A stretch of 64,000 bases of DNA from Mariniblastus sp. (lineage in GTDB: Bacteria; Planctomycetota; Planctomycetia; Pirellulales; Pirellulaceae): assembly GCA_022447555.1 (NCBI GenBank), contig JAKVBF010000004.1, forward strand, positions 150,759 to 214,758. Direction: 5' to 3'. Shown piece by piece: positions 62,967 through 64,000 of this stretch. The notes under the pieces are model-generated. The model had not been told where the DNA came from and ran no database searches. It saw only the letters and a program-made list of their open reading frames with translations. The translations under genes and the position numbers were made by a program. Numbering within the stretch: the stretch's first letter is position 1; every line of letters begins with the position of its first letter.

Positions 62967-63210
62967 TTTTAATTCTCAACATGCGTTATGCTTCGGAACT
63001 CGCCCGGACACGACATTCCCACCCAGCCTGTGATCGCGAGTGTCCACTTAAGTCAATCCAGTCCAGAAAAGACGCGGACAACCGCTGCCCTACCTTAACT
63101 ATAACAGAGAACCGAATAAACGGAGCAACACGCCACCCCTTCACAACCTCCCTCGTTGCCACTCCCCCGTTTCCTTTCATCAACTCCTGCGGCACAATGA
63201 GTATTCCCTT

Positions 63211-63251
63211 CAAACGCTACCAAACGCTACCGATGCTCTCAAACGCATCGG
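63211..63251. repeat. Tandem 10-bp repeat and hairpin before the last gene
   Basis: CAAACGCTAC occurs twice in tandem (63211-63230). CCGATGC (63230-63236) and GCATCGG (63245-63251) form a 7-bp stem with an 8-base loop that partly repeats the same motif. It ends 14 bases before the ATG at 63266, so it could affect translation. Confidence 0.5.
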
Positions 63252-63265
63252 TTTAGATTGCGCCC

Positions 63266-64000
63266 ATGAAAGACCCCATCCGAGTAACATCGCTCACGAG
63301 GATTTGGAAATCCATCCGACGCTCGCTCGCTCGAAACGAGTGGGCCGTAAGATTGCTGGGCTTGTCTTCGACTACTAAAAACCCCGTTCGCCCTGGTTTG
63401 ATTTTGATTCAAATTGACGGATTGTCCGAACGTCAAGTGAAGCAAGCCATTACAGATGGAAACATGCAATTTCTTAACCAATTGAGTAGTAAGGAACACT
63501 ACCAAATTCAACCTCTTTACTCAGGTTTACCGTCAAATACTTCGGCGTTTCAGGCTGAATTGTATTACGGAGAGAAGTGCACCGTACCAGCCTTTGGATT
63601 CCGAGACCATCGATCGGGCAAACCGGCATGGATGCAATCTAGCGAATTCGCAACGGAGCTCGAAGCTCGTTTAAAAGATCAGAACCCCGGGTTAATCCAA
63701 GGAGGAAGCTCGTATTGCAACATGTATGGCGGAGGGGCTGAGGAATCGCATTTTTGCGCTACAAGTACTGGCTGGGACGAGCTCTTCATCTCCATCAACC
63801 CGCTGAGGCTTTTATTAGTCGTGCTCATGTACCTCACGGTCTTTCTGCGAACTTTGGGTTTATTATGTCTGGAGATAACGCTTGCTATTTATGGATTTAT
63901 CAAAGGTTCCCTCACTGCAAGTGAGTTGTGTCAAGAAGTAATGCAGATTCCAGCCCATGTATTGGTGGTCGTATTGCTGCGTGAATTGGTTGTTGCCGGA
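63266..64000 (+). CDS. Alkaline-phosphatase/phosphodiesterase-like membrane protein, partial at right edge
   Basis: A frame of 245 codons without stop runs off the window. Residues 44-51 (GLILIQID) with Asp51 and LYSGLPSNTSAFQAELYYG near 84-102, with Thr92 as candidate nucleophile, resemble the metal-binding start and nucleophile region of nucleotide pyrophosphatase/phosphodiesterase-type enzymes. Residues about 178-215 and 225-245 (LLLVVLMYLTVFLRTLGLLC) are hydrophobic helices, so a membrane segment interrupts or follows the first part of the domain, as in several large planctomycete phosphatase-family proteins. The rest of the active site (second metal set) would lie to the right. No SD is evident at the ATG. 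No function can be assigned beyond the superfamily. Confidence 0.75.
   Translation, partial: MKDPIRVTSLTRIWKSIRRSLARNEWAVRLLGLSSTTKNPVRPGLILIQIDGLSERQVKQAITDGNMQFLNQLSSKEHYQIQPLYSGLPSNTSAFQAELYYGEKCTVPAFGFRDHRSGKPAWMQSSEFATELEARLKDQNPGLIQGGSSYCNMYGGGAEESHFCATSTGWDELFISINPLRLLLVVLMYLTVFLRTLGLLCLEITLAIYGFIKGSLTASELCQEVMQIPAHVLVVVLLRELVVAG

Overview
The window looks like a piece of a planctomycete chromosome, most likely from the Pirellulaceae or a near relative. The evidence is a secreted cytochrome-type protein with DUF1549 and DUF1553 domains (1124-4300) next to a DUF1501 protein (4300-5778), several large secreted or membrane proteins of planctomycete type, a PhyH plus Gfo/Idh/MocA pair, sparse Shine-Dalgarno (SD) sites, and G+C content near one half. 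No rRNA, insertion sequence, CRISPR array or prophage was seen. One tRNA (Phe, GAA anticodon) lies at 34085-34157.

Layout. 1-10 kb: an ABC ATPase, the DUF1549/DUF1553-DUF1501 pair, gamma-glutamyltransferase (minus strand), a ScpB homologue with a long acidic tandem repeat, and glgC. 10-15 kb, minus strand: a DUF6702-like protein, an M1 metallopeptidase, a small basic protein with a clear terminator, and folC. 15.6-20.5 kb: a tight plus-strand set of ABC-2 ATPase, permease with a large extracytoplasmic loop, and a membrane-anchored partner. 20.9-33.7 kb, minus strand: an eight-gene locus built round one ExbB/TolQ and two ExbD/TolR proteins. Its other members are a TPR plus solute-binding-family-5 protein, a TPR plus PQQ-propeller membrane protein, a secreted alpha-toroid/HEAT protein and two proteins of unknown role. 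I think this is the best candidate in the window for an undescribed envelope system.

34-43 kb, plus strand: a ribose-type sugar ABC transporter whose permease carries an unusual extracytoplasmic insertion. A metal ABC transporter follows, whose permease is fused to a DtxR/MntR-like regulator. Between them lie a 141-bp element with inverted ends and a palindromic operator candidate. 43-47 kb, minus strand: a PH-domain membrane protein and a 2-oxoacid dehydrogenase E1(alpha-beta fused)/E2 pair. The E2 has Asn where the family has its second active-site residue.

47-58 kb, plus strand: an M28 peptidase with PA and PDZ domains and a strong terminator, a short-LID adenylate-kinase-like enzyme, an ABC-2 permease, an OPT transporter, a small membrane protein, a short AMP nucleosidase, a DUF3500 protein, a PhyH dioxygenase and a Gfo/Idh/MocA oxidoreductase. 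58-64 kb: a DUF2007 protein, a REC-HATPase-FHA protein, an alpha/beta-hydrolase plus SGNH fusion and a CinA/PncC amidase (all minus strand). A plus-strand phosphatase/phosphodiesterase-like membrane protein then runs off the right edge.

All functions come from motif reading without database searches. Start sites were moved where a ribosome binding site, a real ATG or gene overlap argued for it.
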